A stretch of 9,286 bases of DNA from CAZPDM01 sp964585305 (GCA_964585305.1 CAZPDM010000116.1:1-9286); one strand, 5' to 3'; counted from the first letter of the stretch, positions 1 to 7,889 are shown. The notes: generated from the sequence alone by a model not told the origin. Numbers and translations: made by a program.

Positions 1-190
1 GGCTAAAACGGTAAACAATATAGACGAAGTGGACCCACCAGTGAAAACTGCTTATAGGGAATGCTTCTATGCAAACTATTCAAAATTACATCCAAAATCA
101 GGGATAACTTTTATTAAACCTTTGTTTTTTTATTTTGAAAGGCTTTGGGCGATTCATCCACGAAGCTAAAGACTTCGTGGTTTTCTCGCC
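1..190 (+). mobile_element. Right end of an IS200/IS605-type (TnpB) insertion element, truncated by the window edge
   Basis: Positions 148-190 form an imperfect terminal palindrome: outer arms GGCGA (148-152) and TCGCC (186-190), a 5x5 internal loop, then a perfect 8-bp stem CCACGAAG (158-165) / CTTCGTGG (173-180) around a 7-nt loop. The arrangement GCGATTCAT-hairpin-TTTTCTCGCC resembles, from memory, the subterminal right-end hairpins of many IS200/IS605 elements. An open frame upstream stops inside the hairpin loop, a position often seen for tnpB. The left end, any tnpA and the catalytic part of tnpB lie outside the window, so it cannot be said whether the element is intact. The exact right boundary is uncertain by a few bases around 190. 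Confidence 0.6.
2..169 (+). CDS. Partial open frame, possible C-terminal tail of a TnpB-like protein
   Basis: An open frame enters from the window edge, runs 55 codons and ends with TAA at 167-169, inside the loop of the terminal hairpin. The visible peptide has an N-terminal AKTVNNIDEVDPPVKTAYRE stretch and ends ERLWAIHPRS. None of the TnpB catalytic signatures (the RuvC Asp/Glu residues, the zinc-finger CxxC pairs or the D-x-NAA motif) is visible; they would have to lie upstream. The assignment rests on position relative to the element end, not on recognised sequence. It could also be a degenerate tail or a chance open frame. In TnpB elements the DNA for the guide RNA (omega RNA) overlaps this same 3' region. 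Confidence 0.35.
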   Translation, partial: AKTVNNIDEVDPPVKTAYRECFYANYSKLHPKSGITFIKPLFFYFERLWAIHPRS

Positions 191-240
191 AAAATTCTAT
201 AAAAAAAATGATAATGTTGTTGTAGAAAAGATAGTGCAAT

Positions 241-270
241 AAAAAAACTCACAAAATCGTGAGTTTTTTT
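241..270. terminator. Bidirectional intrinsic terminator
   Basis: Perfect stem ACTCAC (247-252) / GTGAGT (259-264) with loop AAAATC, flanked by an A-run (241-246) and a T-run (265-270). It can act in both directions. It lies 9 nt beyond the glgB stop on the minus strand and also faces any plus-strand transcript leaving the insertion element. Confidence 0.88.
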
Positions 271-279
271 TATTACCTT

Positions 280-2529
280 TTAATTATGAGGAACTTGAAA
301 AACAAGCATTCCTAAAGGCGGAATTTGCATAGTCAAACTATGTTGTCGTTCCTGATAAGGTTCTTCCTGACTTGTAATTTTTCCAAAATTACCAATATTA
401 CTTCCACCAAATTGGTCGGCATCACTATTAAGAATTTCTTTATACTCTCCAGCAATATTGACACCTATTTTGTAATTGTGTCTTACAATTGGTGTAAAGT
501 TAAAAACAAATAGCAAGTCCTCATTTTGTGATTTGCGAAGGAAAGATACTACGCTATTATCTGTATCTTTGAAATTTATCCATTCGAATCCATCTTGAGT
601 GAAATCTTTTTCATAGCATGCAGAATGTTGACGGTAAAAATGATTGAGTTCGCGGACATAGTAATGCATCTTTCGGTGTGATTCATCTTCTAAAAGATGC
701 CAATCTAATGAAGCTTCATGCCACCATTCGTTCCATTGTCCAAAATCGGCTCCCATAAATAACATTTTCTTTCCTGGGTGTGCAAACATATATCCAAAGA
801 GAAGGCGAAGGTTTGCAAATTTTTGCCAAACATCCCCAGGCATTTTATTTAAAATTGAGCCTTTTCCATAAACAACTTCATCATGGGATAATGGTAAAAT
901 AAATTTTTCGCTGAAGGCATACCAAATAGAGAATGTAATTTTATTGTGATGATATTTGCGATAAATAGGGTCTTGAGACATGTATTCTAGCATGTCGTGC
1001 ATCCAACCCATATTCCATTTGTGAGAATATCCTAACCCATCTAAATGAGCAGGCCAAGAGACTTTCGGCCAAGCAGTAGATTCTTCTGCAATCGTCAAAA
1101 CACCAGGATATTGTTCTTGTATAAGAGAATTGCATTCTTTAATAAAATCGATAGCTTCTAAGTTTTCACGTCCCCCAAATTTATTAGGTACCCATTCGCC
1201 AGGTTTACGAGAATAATCTAAATACAGCATCGATGCTACAGCATCTACTCTGAGTCCATCGATGTGATATTTATCCAGCCAGAATAGTGCATTTGAAATT
1301 AAGAAATTCTTTACTTCGTAGCGTCCATAATTATAAATATATGTATTCCAGTCGCGGTGTTCGCGTTGTCTCGGATCGCTATGCTCATAAAGATTTGTTC
1401 CATCAAATTTAGCTAATCCGTGAGAGTCTGTAGGGAAGTGTGCAGGTACCCAATCCAAAATTACACCAATATTATATTGATGCATAAGATCTACAAAATA
1501 CATAAAATCATTAGGTTTTCCATAACGACTTGTTGGGGCATATAATCCTAGACATTGATATCCCCAAGATCCATAAAATGGGTGTTCCATTATTGGCAGA
1601 AGTTCAATATGTGTATATCCCATTTCTTTAATGTACGCAACTAAACGATGTGCCATTTCTCGATAATCAAAAAATGGATTTTTAGGCTCCTCTGGAGGAG
1701 TTGAAGCACCTTTTGGTAAAAAGTGTGGGCGAGTATTGCGCAGCCAAGATCCAAGATGGACTTCATAAATAGACATTGGCTTATTGATGGCTTGATTATG
1801 ACTGCGATTTTCTACCCATTTATTGTCATGCCATTGATATTTGCTAAGATCAACAACAATGGAAGCATTGTTAGGACTTACTTCAAAAAAGAATCCATGT
1901 GGATCACTCTTATCTAAGTGATCATTTTTTTGAGTTTTAATTTTATATTTATAACTTATACCTTCTCCAATACCTGGAACAAAAATTTCCCATATTCCGG
2001 ATGTTCCTAATGTTCTCATCATGTGAAATCGTTGATCCCAATCATTAAAAGATCCAATTACGCTGACCGATTTCGCATTAGGTGCCCATACTGCAAAATA
2101 TACTCCACGAACTCCATTCATTTCTGTAAGATGCGCACCAAGTTTTTCATAGGTTTTATAGTGTTTTCCTTGTTGAAAAAGGTATTGATCGAAATTGCTA
2201 AAACCAGGCATAAAAGAATATGAGTCATAAAATTGTGTAATACTGTTATCTTTTTTATCCCAAGTTTTAATTTGATAAGGAAATATTTCCTGGCGATCTT
2301 CACATGTAACTTCGTAAAATCCGTCCTGATGATAGCTTATCATGGGATATTCTTCTTTTTTATCAATTGCAACGATACAAGCATTTTTTGCTTTTGGTAA
2401 AAAAGCACGAATAACCACCATTTTTTTTTCTTTTTCCGTTATAATGTGATTCCCTAGTACTTGAAATGGATCAGGGTGTTCTTGATATAAAATACGATAC
2501 ATCTCTTCAATGGATACAGAAGGTTTCAT
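280..2529 (-). CDS. glgB: 1,4-alpha-glucan branching enzyme (GH13)
   Basis: Glycogen branching enzyme of 749 residues. It cuts an alpha-1,4 glucan chain and rejoins it through an alpha-1,6 link, acting in the cytoplasm. Length and layout match the long bacterial form: an N1 domain (about 1-110, with HPDPFQVLG near 18), a CBM48 domain (about 125-228, with FAVWAPNAKSVSVIGSFNDW), a GH13 barrel (about 250-610) and a C-terminal beta domain. Catalytic motifs are intact: region I DWVPAH (359-364), region II GLRVDAVAS with nucleophile D429, region III AEES with acid/base E482, and region IV HDE (549-551) with D550. The barrel carries GADFGQWNEW (593-602), where GGEFGQW is more usual, a conservative change. 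The ATG has no close Shine-Dalgarno; an AGGAAG lies 34 nt upstream across a hairpin. No other glycogen genes are in the window. A separate promoter is likely. Confidence 0.98.
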   Translation of the reverse strand: MKPSVSIEEMYRILYQEHPDPFQVLGNHIITEKEKKMVVIRAFLPKAKNACIVAIDKKEEYPMISYHQDGFYEVTCEDRQEIFPYQIKTWDKKDNSITQFYDSYSFMPGFSNFDQYLFQQGKHYKTYEKLGAHLTEMNGVRGVYFAVWAPNAKSVSVIGSFNDWDQRFHMMRTLGTSGIWEIFVPGIGEGISYKYKIKTQKNDHLDKSDPHGFFFEVSPNNASIVVDLSKYQWHDNKWVENRSHNQAINKPMSIYEVHLGSWLRNTRPHFLPKGASTPPEEPKNPFFDYREMAHRLVAYIKEMGYTHIELLPIMEHPFYGSWGYQCLGLYAPTSRYGKPNDFMYFVDLMHQYNIGVILDWVPAHFPTDSHGLAKFDGTNLYEHSDPRQREHRDWNTYIYNYGRYEVKNFLISNALFWLDKYHIDGLRVDAVASMLYLDYSRKPGEWVPNKFGGRENLEAIDFIKECNSLIQEQYPGVLTIAEESTAWPKVSWPAHLDGLGYSHKWNMGWMHDMLEYMSQDPIYRKYHHNKITFSIWYAFSEKFILPLSHDEVVYGKGSILNKMPGDVWQKFANLRLLFGYMFAHPGKKMLFMGADFGQWNEWWHEASLDWHLLEDESHRKMHYYVRELNHFYRQHSACYEKDFTQDGFEWINFKDTDNSVVSFLRKSQNEDLLFVFNFTPIVRHNYKIGVNIAGEYKEILNSDADQFGGSNIGNFGKITSQEEPYQERQHSLTMQIPPLGMLVFQVPHN

Positions 2530-2540
2530 AAAAAATTAGA

Positions 2541-2564
2541 GACAAAATTGTAAAAAATTTTGTC
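2541..2564 (-). promoter_or_regulatory. Hairpin in the glgB leader between a Shine-Dalgarno-like AGGAAG and the start codon
   Basis: A perfect 9-bp inverted repeat, GACAAAATT (2541-2549) / AATTTTGTC (2556-2564), has a 6-nt loop. In the glgB mRNA the sequence AGGAAG (2564-2569) abuts its 5' side and the ATG begins 11 nt after its 3' side. No ribosome-binding site is seen closer to the ATG. If the hairpin folds, AGGAAG comes to about 11 nt from the start; unfolded it is 34 nt away. It could instead be a protein-binding site. Confidence 0.5.
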
Positions 2565-2590
2565 TTCCTTTCGTAAATGAAAGTAAAAAG

Positions 2591-2618
2591 ATAGTAGCAA
2601 AATTCTATTTAAGGACAA
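2591..2618 (-). promoter_or_regulatory. Putative sigma-70-type promoter for glgB
   Basis: On the minus strand, a -35-like TTGTCC (2613-2618) and a -10-like TACTAT (2591-2596) are separated by 16 nt. Transcription would begin near 2584, giving a leader of about 55 nt that contains the AGGAAG and the hairpin. The -35 lies within one arm of a longer inverted repeat, so the repeat could act as an operator. In such AT-rich DNA chance matches are common. Confidence 0.5.
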
Positions 2619-2663
2619 ATAAATACTCTAGCTATTTATGAGGGAGAATATCTATTTGTCCTT
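2611..2663. repeat. Inverted repeat between the FHA gene and glgB
   Basis: Perfect 11-bp arms AAGGACAAATA (2611-2621) and TATTTGTCCTT (2653-2663) enclose 31 nt. A second dyad, ATAAATA (2619-2625) / TATTTAT (2633-2639), overlaps the left arm, so the two folds compete in part. Read on the plus strand it is followed by a T-run (2662-2667) like a terminator, but both flanking genes are on the minus strand, where the trailing sequence TTAAAT is a poor terminator. It begins 9 nt after the FHA stop and covers the putative glgB -35. Confidence 0.7.
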
Positions 2664-2671
2664 TTTTCGCG

Positions 2672-3535
2672 TTAATCTTTTTCTTCTTTGGCTTTCTTTT
2701 TGTTGCTTCGATGTTGTTGTAGCGCACGGATAATTTCATTATTTTGGTGTACAGTAAGATAACCTTTTTGTACTAAGATTTCACCAAGGCGTGGGCTTTC
2801 TTGATTTTTTTTATAGCAATCTTCTTGTTCCTTGAGACATTCTTGAACTTTGGGTTCAATTACTAGCTTTTGATGGACTAAGATTTCTCCAAGTTGAAGG
2901 TCTTTATTCCGTATTTTAAAATATCGATGTTCTGCGTCCAATTTTTGCATATCATCTTTGCTTAAGATATGCTCAGCAATAAGCAAATCATTAAGATCAA
3001 TTTCTTTTCCTTGGCTGGATAAAGTTTGCTGTTGTGCAATAAGATTGCGAATTTGTTCATGAGTGATGCGTTGATTTTTGAGTGCAAGACGTAGGACATC
3101 TAACTCCTCTTCTTTTTTAATTAAGCGTCCTAATGTTGTTTTATTTTCTTCTTCAGAATGCGGTGCAACCTTACTTATTCTTTTAGAAATATTTGGGGAT
3201 TCTCCAGTAATATAAGTTTTCCCTTTTTCATTGCCGGAATATTCAGAAATTTCCAAAGTCGTTTTTCCAATACGAATTTTATCCCCGTTTTTAAGAGTCG
3301 CTTTATCCACTAGATTTTCGTTGTGGTATACCCCATTGGCTGATAATAAATCAACAACAATAAATTGTCCATTTTGTGGCATAATATAGCAATGAATAGC
3401 AGAGATCAAAGGGTCTTCTATTTGAAAGTTGCAAATTGTAGAGCGTCCAAAAAGGCGTTGGTTGTCTTGAACTAAAAATACTTGATCTTGACAATCTACA
3501 ATGCTTTGAATAACAGTAAGCTGTGCGATTTTCAT
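2672..3535 (-). CDS. FHA-domain protein with C-terminal GspE/MshE-N-like helical modules
   Basis: Cytoplasmic protein of 287 residues from the preferred start. An N-terminal forkhead-associated domain (about 1-97) shows the phosphothreonine-binding signature: G30-R31-S32, S45 and H48 in SAIH, and N67-G68. The usual Arg after S45 is replaced by Ala. Beyond residue 130 come helical segments with the repeating pattern LGEILVxxxxL...Q (about 213-240 and 249-275, with a weaker copy before them), like the N-terminal domain of type II/IV secretion ATPases. The tail is Lys/Glu-rich, and no membrane segment is seen. The ATG at 3533-3535 is preferred because AGGAAG (3542-3547) lies 6 nt upstream and the FHA fold begins directly after it. 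An in-frame ATG at 3610 would add 25 residues but reads through a strong hairpin. It lies downstream of the kinase gene on the same strand and is probably that kinase's partner or substrate. Confidence 0.9.
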   Translation of the reverse strand: MKIAQLTVIQSIVDCQDQVFLVQDNQRLFGRSTICNFQIEDPLISAIHCYIMPQNGQFIVVDLLSANGVYHNENLVDKATLKNGDKIRIGKTTLEISEYSGNEKGKTYITGESPNISKRISKVAPHSEEENKTTLGRLIKKEEELDVLRLALKNQRITHEQIRNLIAQQQTLSSQGKEIDLNDLLIAEHILSKDDMQKLDAEHRYFKIRNKDLQLGEILVHQKLVIEPKVQECLKEQEDCYKKNQESPRLGEILVQKGYLTVHQNNEIIRALQQHRSNKKKAKEEKD

Positions 3536-3558
3536 AAAAAACTTCCTATTATTTTTTA

Positions 3559-3609
3559 TGGAAGAAATTCTTAATTTCTTTGAAAAGAAATCAAAATGAA
3601 TTTCTTCCA
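3559..3609 (-). repeat. Two-tier hairpin between the kinase and FHA genes
   Basis: The outer stem pairs 3559-3570 with 3598-3609 (12 bp, including GGAAGAAATTC / GAATTTCTTCC). The inner stem pairs ATTTCTTT (3574-3581) with AAAGAAAT (3584-3591) across a 2-nt loop. A small asymmetric internal loop (3571-3573 / 3592-3597) joins them. It starts 6 nt after the kinase stop codon and ends 11 nt before the FHA Shine-Dalgarno. No T-run follows on either strand, so it does not look like a standard terminator. An mRNA stabiliser, a processing site or a factor-dependent attenuator are possible. Confidence 0.75.
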
Positions 3610-3615
3610 ACTTTC

Positions 3616-6600
3616 TTATTTAATCATTCCTTGATATTTCTTAAAATTCATTTTCATATAATTTTGCAATTGCTTTTCTACCCAATTAGATTCTAATTTT
3701 CCACGAATAACCAGATTAGTAAATGCAGCATTACTATTACAATACAATCCAATATATCCATCTTTAAAAACTGTATTGCCAATAGTTTTTCTTAAAAGGA
3801 TATTTTCAGGATTTTCTTTAGAAGAAGAAATGAAATTAATTTGATTATTTATAGCAGCAACTTTTAAAATATATGGGGTATCAATCTTTTTGAAGTTTTC
3901 CTTAGTCTTTTCCACATCTTCAGGATTTCTTTCTCTCAAATTCCCAGACAACATATTATCTTTGAATAATAATATTGCTCCAACAGCTTCGCTGTTTGTA
4001 TGTTCACTAACTTCAAAATCTAATGGAATACGACGCATTTCACAAGATTTTATGATATCCCAATCATAATATAGTATGCAAGAAAATTTATCTAAAACTT
4101 GCCAGACATGGCTTTTTTTATGAACAAATAAGCCAATATTACTAGGAACATTATTATTTTGGGGAATGAATTCTACAGATATATTAGATTCAGTAGTTCG
4201 TGCTTTCCAAGACATGGCGAATAATCCCCCATATAGATTGTCAAAAGATACTCGTAATTGTTCTTGCTCGATTTGGACATGATAGGGAATTGTATTTTTT
4301 TCTTGGATTTCAAGAGCAGATTTTTCTTGAAGCATAGAACTAAGCTTTTCAGTGTGTGTTGCAATTTCAACAGGATTACCATGAGGAAAAAAAACAAAAT
4401 CATCCAATTCTTCTTGTTTTTGAAAAGAGTAATGAATCTCAAAGTTATAATTATTTTCTTTTGTTGGAATTATTTGAAATGTTGTAGAAAAATAGATGAG
4501 AATAAAAAATGTGTTGTAATATTTTTGGAGCAATTGGTTGTAGATAGACAGAATTTCTTTTTCATTTTTCTGATAGAATAGTGTTTGAGAGTTTTTTTCG
4601 TTAAGTTCTTTAAATATACGCACAGCTTGGAGGTAATTTGTCTGGCTCGCAATTAAATTTTTTTGGTCTAGGGGAGATATTTTTTTTGATTGATATTCTG
4701 CTAAATTTTCATTTCCTTGAGTGAAATATTGCTTGGCTAATTCAAATTTTTTCTTAAGCTCATCCTCAAGAATTTGTTTGGAAATATATTCTAAATATAT
4801 TTGACAATTTTCATCAGTTTTGGAAATATTTTGAAAATATGTTTGGGCAAAATCCCATTTATAATAATGAAGATAGATCGCTGCTATGATCCAATTTCGA
4901 TCTTCTACTGATGTTTTAGAATATTTCAGTTTAATGTCTTGTTCAAGAGTATCAAATTTAGGTTGTACTTTTTTATTATCATAGGATTCTGTAATTTCAC
5001 TTAAAATTTTAATACGCTGGTTTGAGGAAACTATTTGTTCTTCTAAACCTTGGTATTTATAATATTCTTGGCAAATTTTTTTCGCGCTTGAATAGTTCCT
5101 TTGTAAAACTGCATTCGCAAAGCCAGAGGAAAATTTTTGCCCATATAACTTTTGATGATTTTGATATTGTTCTTGATAAGATTTTTCTAAAGCAATTTTT
5201 TTAGAAAAAATATTTTCTTGCAAGGATTGCAATTTAGTAGAAGGATCTGGTGTTTTAGGTAAATATAGTTTTATCTTATTGCAAATTTTAATAGCGTTGT
5301 TAAATCTTTCTTTACTTATTAAGCTGTTGAGTTCTTCTTGATCTTTTTCAATATGATTTTTAATGAGTAAATTAGCAATTTCTGCTCGTTTTTGGCTAAA
5401 AATATCTTTATATTTAGTATGATGGTAAGAAATAGGACAAATTTGAGAGTCTTCGTAACTCTTTTTTAAAAGAGCAGGATCATTACTAACTTTATATGAA
5501 TCTAAATTTATTTTATATTTTTGTTGCCATTGATTAAAATTAATTTCTGCATGTTTTTCTAAATCATTATACCAATTTTTTTGAATATCTTGAAGATATA
5601 TTTGTTGTTCTGTACTGAGATTTTGTTTCATCAATTCAAGGATAGCAAGATTTCTTTCATTAAAATTATCCACTAAAGAATATTTTTTTGTTAATTCTTG
5701 GATAGCTTGTTCTAGTTGTTGCATTTCTTTAACAGAATTATTAGTAGTATTTGCAATAGGATTTTCTACTGGCGGCTTATCTATTTGTTGAGAGGGGTGA
5801 ATAAGTTTTTCGAATATTGTTTTTAGATTATAGATATATTCCTTAGGAATAAAATGAATTCCTAGACCAACACTACTACCAAGTAGACTACAAAGTATTA
5901 TAATCATCCATAATTTTCTGCTAGCAGTTTTAGACATTTTTGTGCTAGTATTAGGATTTTTTATAGAGGGTTTGGTACTGATAGATGAACTATGCAAAGA
6001 TTTATTTTGTGAACTATTAGGTGGGACTGCAATTCTTGAACTACTGCTAGTATTTTTACTTGGAATAGTTGTGGGATGGCTATTTTTCGCTACTTTTAAA
6101 CCTGTTTTACTAGGAGTCTTTATTGAATAATTTTTTTTTCTCATTTCAGAGGTATCATATAAATTTTCTTCTAAATCTATATTTTCTTCAACAGGTAATA
6201 ACTTCGGAAGCTCAGCACTTGGAATAGGCGTAACTACTTTAGGTTTTTGGGTGCTAAATTTTTTCTCGCTACCTTCTATATTTAATTTATTATTTTGTGC
6301 AGAAGTTTCATTTGAGTATGCAGTAATTGCTTCTCCATTTTTTGAAGCATTATTTTTTAAACTTTCTCTACATCGCTGTAAATCTTGAAGTAATTCTGTA
6401 GGTCGTTGATATCTCATCTTCCTTTCTTTTTCTGTACATTTTTTTATAATTTTACATACTGATAAAGGAATAGATGGATTTAATTGTTTGGGATCTGGTA
6501 ACGGATTAGTAATATGCAAAGAGCACACAACCGCAGGATTTTGATTGGGAAATGGTACTTGGCCAGTTACCATGTGAAATAGTGATACACCCAAAGAATA

Positions 6601-7881
6601 AATATCTGAACGAATATCAACATCTGTTAACCCTTGTGCTTGTTCGGGAGAGATATATTGTGGTGTGCCTAAAGCATAGCCAGCAATTGTCAGATTACTT
6701 TCACGATTTACTTCTCTGGCTAATCCTAAGTCACACAATTTAGCAAGCCCATTCTTTGTTATCATAATATTTTCGGGTTTAATATCTCGGTGAATAATAT
6801 TTTGTTTACGAGCATATTCCAATGCTTTAGCAATTTGAGAAGTATAATCTAATGCTTGATCTATAATTAATTTACCTTTTTCAAGTTGCTTACCAAGGGA
6901 AACTCCATCTATAAATTCCATTACATAAAAAGGTATACTATCCCCGGTACTTCCTGAATCTATTGCAGATACTACATTTTCATGGTTCAATTTGCCAATC
7001 ACACGACGTTCACGATCGAAACGTTCTACTAGGCTGGAATCTTTGGTAAATCTTTTATCTAAAATTTTTATGGCAACTTCTTTGTTTGTGCTATTTTGAA
7101 TAGCTTTATATACAGTTCCCATTGCACCTTCGCCAATTTTATCTATAAGACGATAGCCTTCAATTTTGGGAAGAGATTTTTTTACAGTAGGTTGAAATAA
7201 AGTTTCTGCTGCTAAAGGATTTGTATGCTCTACTACTTGTTCCAGGCTTTCTTTTAGAGCTAAAGAAACTGTTGTAGGAATATCATTAGAATCAATAGGT
7301 TTAGATAATGCTGGTGTAACAATTTGAGTTTTTGTTGTATCATGGACAGACACATTTGTAGGAGATTTTCCTTGTTCTGATAAAGATGGTTTTGATGGTG
7401 ATTTAGAAGAAGATTTTTCAGATGTTAAAAAGTCATCTGGCATAATAACTTCTCTAAAAATCATCATTGTTTCTGCTCGGGATTCTTCTTCTGGCATACA
7501 AGATAATTTTTCAGTAGAATGTGGAGAATTATTATCTACGATAACTTCTTCATCATCTTCAATAACATCCATAACAGATTCAGAGGGAATAGTAGATAAA
7601 TTCATTGTATCATCGGTAGGAATTGCTGCATCATCATCGCTATCATCATCTTCTTCTTCATCAACACGTAAAACAAACTGCTCCCATATATTTTTAGGTA
7701 TATATTTCCTTTCAACTAGAATATCTGCAATTTTTTTATTTTGTTGAATCTCTTTATATTTTTCTTGTAGTTCAATAACTTCTACAAGTTGCTGGGCTGT
7801 GATTAAACCGTGTGAAACTGCCTTTTTCCCAAGGTTTAAATCTGATTTATCTTGAAAATTATATGCTGTATTTTCTGTCAT
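3616..7881 (-). CDS. Transmembrane Hanks-type Ser/Thr protein kinase with a large extracytoplasmic sensor region
   Basis: Protein of 1421 residues. Residues 16-73 form a GspE/MshE-N-like helical module (LGKKAVSHGLITAQQLVEV), followed by an acidic stretch (74-116) and a Ser/Pro-rich linker. The kinase domain (about 243-503) is complete: GEGAMG loop (250-255), K272, probable helix-C E291, HRDIKPEN with D366, K368 and N371, DLG (384-386) replacing DFG, and SPE (411-413). A long Ser/Asn/Lys linker (505-655) leads to one membrane helix (about 656-678). Residues 680-1120 are helical and charged, in a TPR/coiled-coil-like style. Residues 1130-1405 look like a concanavalin-type beta-sandwich, ending GYIGLYCNSNAAFTNLVIRG. 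Predicted topology is kinase inside, sensor outside. The start is backed by AGGAG 8 nt upstream. Substrate and ligand are unknown; the adjacent FHA protein is a natural partner. Confidence 0.93.
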   Translation of the reverse strand: MTENTAYNFQDKSDLNLGKKAVSHGLITAQQLVEVIELQEKYKEIQQNKKIADILVERKYIPKNIWEQFVLRVDEEEDDDSDDDAAIPTDDTMNLSTIPSESVMDVIEDDEEVIVDNNSPHSTEKLSCMPEEESRAETMMIFREVIMPDDFLTSEKSSSKSPSKPSLSEQGKSPTNVSVHDTTKTQIVTPALSKPIDSNDIPTTVSLALKESLEQVVEHTNPLAAETLFQPTVKKSLPKIEGYRLIDKIGEGAMGTVYKAIQNSTNKEVAIKILDKRFTKDSSLVERFDRERRVIGKLNHENVVSAIDSGSTGDSIPFYVMEFIDGVSLGKQLEKGKLIIDQALDYTSQIAKALEYARKQNIIHRDIKPENIMITKNGLAKLCDLGLAREVNRESNLTIAGYALGTPQYISPEQAQGLTDVDIRSDIYSLGVSLFHMVTGQVPFPNQNPAVVCSLHITNPLPDPKQLNPSIPLSVCKIIKKCTEKERKMRYQRPTELLQDLQRCRESLKNNASKNGEAITAYSNETSAQNNKLNIEGSEKKFSTQKPKVVTPIPSAELPKLLPVEENIDLEENLYDTSEMRKKNYSIKTPSKTGLKVAKNSHPTTIPSKNTSSSSRIAVPPNSSQNKSLHSSSISTKPSIKNPNTSTKMSKTASRKLWMIIILCSLLGSSVGLGIHFIPKEYIYNLKTIFEKLIHPSQQIDKPPVENPIANTTNNSVKEMQQLEQAIQELTKKYSLVDNFNERNLAILELMKQNLSTEQQIYLQDIQKNWYNDLEKHAEINFNQWQQKYKINLDSYKVSNDPALLKKSYEDSQICPISYHHTKYKDIFSQKRAEIANLLIKNHIEKDQEELNSLISKERFNNAIKICNKIKLYLPKTPDPSTKLQSLQENIFSKKIALEKSYQEQYQNHQKLYGQKFSSGFANAVLQRNYSSAKKICQEYYKYQGLEEQIVSSNQRIKILSEITESYDNKKVQPKFDTLEQDIKLKYSKTSVEDRNWIIAAIYLHYYKWDFAQTYFQNISKTDENCQIYLEYISKQILEDELKKKFELAKQYFTQGNENLAEYQSKKISPLDQKNLIASQTNYLQAVRIFKELNEKNSQTLFYQKNEKEILSIYNQLLQKYYNTFFILIYFSTTFQIIPTKENNYNFEIHYSFQKQEELDDFVFFPHGNPVEIATHTEKLSSMLQEKSALEIQEKNTIPYHVQIEQEQLRVSFDNLYGGLFAMSWKARTTESNISVEFIPQNNNVPSNIGLFVHKKSHVWQVLDKFSCILYYDWDIIKSCEMRRIPLDFEVSEHTNSEAVGAILLFKDNMLSGNLRERNPEDVEKTKENFKKIDTPYILKVAAINNQINFISSSKENPENILLRKTIGNTVFKDGYIGLYCNSNAAFTNLVIRGKLESNWVEKQLQNYMKMNFKKYQGMIK

Positions 7882-7889
7882 ATATTTCT

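Noticed and set aside
325..2303. Short open frames of 60-66 codons within glgB on both strands
   Set aside because: They are shadows of a well-conserved enzyme gene and show no recognisable domain.
3536..3610. N-terminal extension of the FHA protein from the ATG at 3608-3610
   Set aside because: It has no fitting Shine-Dalgarno and reads through a strong hairpin. The ATG at 3533-3535 has AGGAAG at 6 nt and begins directly at the FHA fold.
4173..4652. Short open frames of 60-107 codons on both strands inside the kinase gene
   Set aside because: They lie wholly within the kinase reading frame, have AT-driven composition (Phe/Lys/Ile-rich) and no clear ribosome-binding site.
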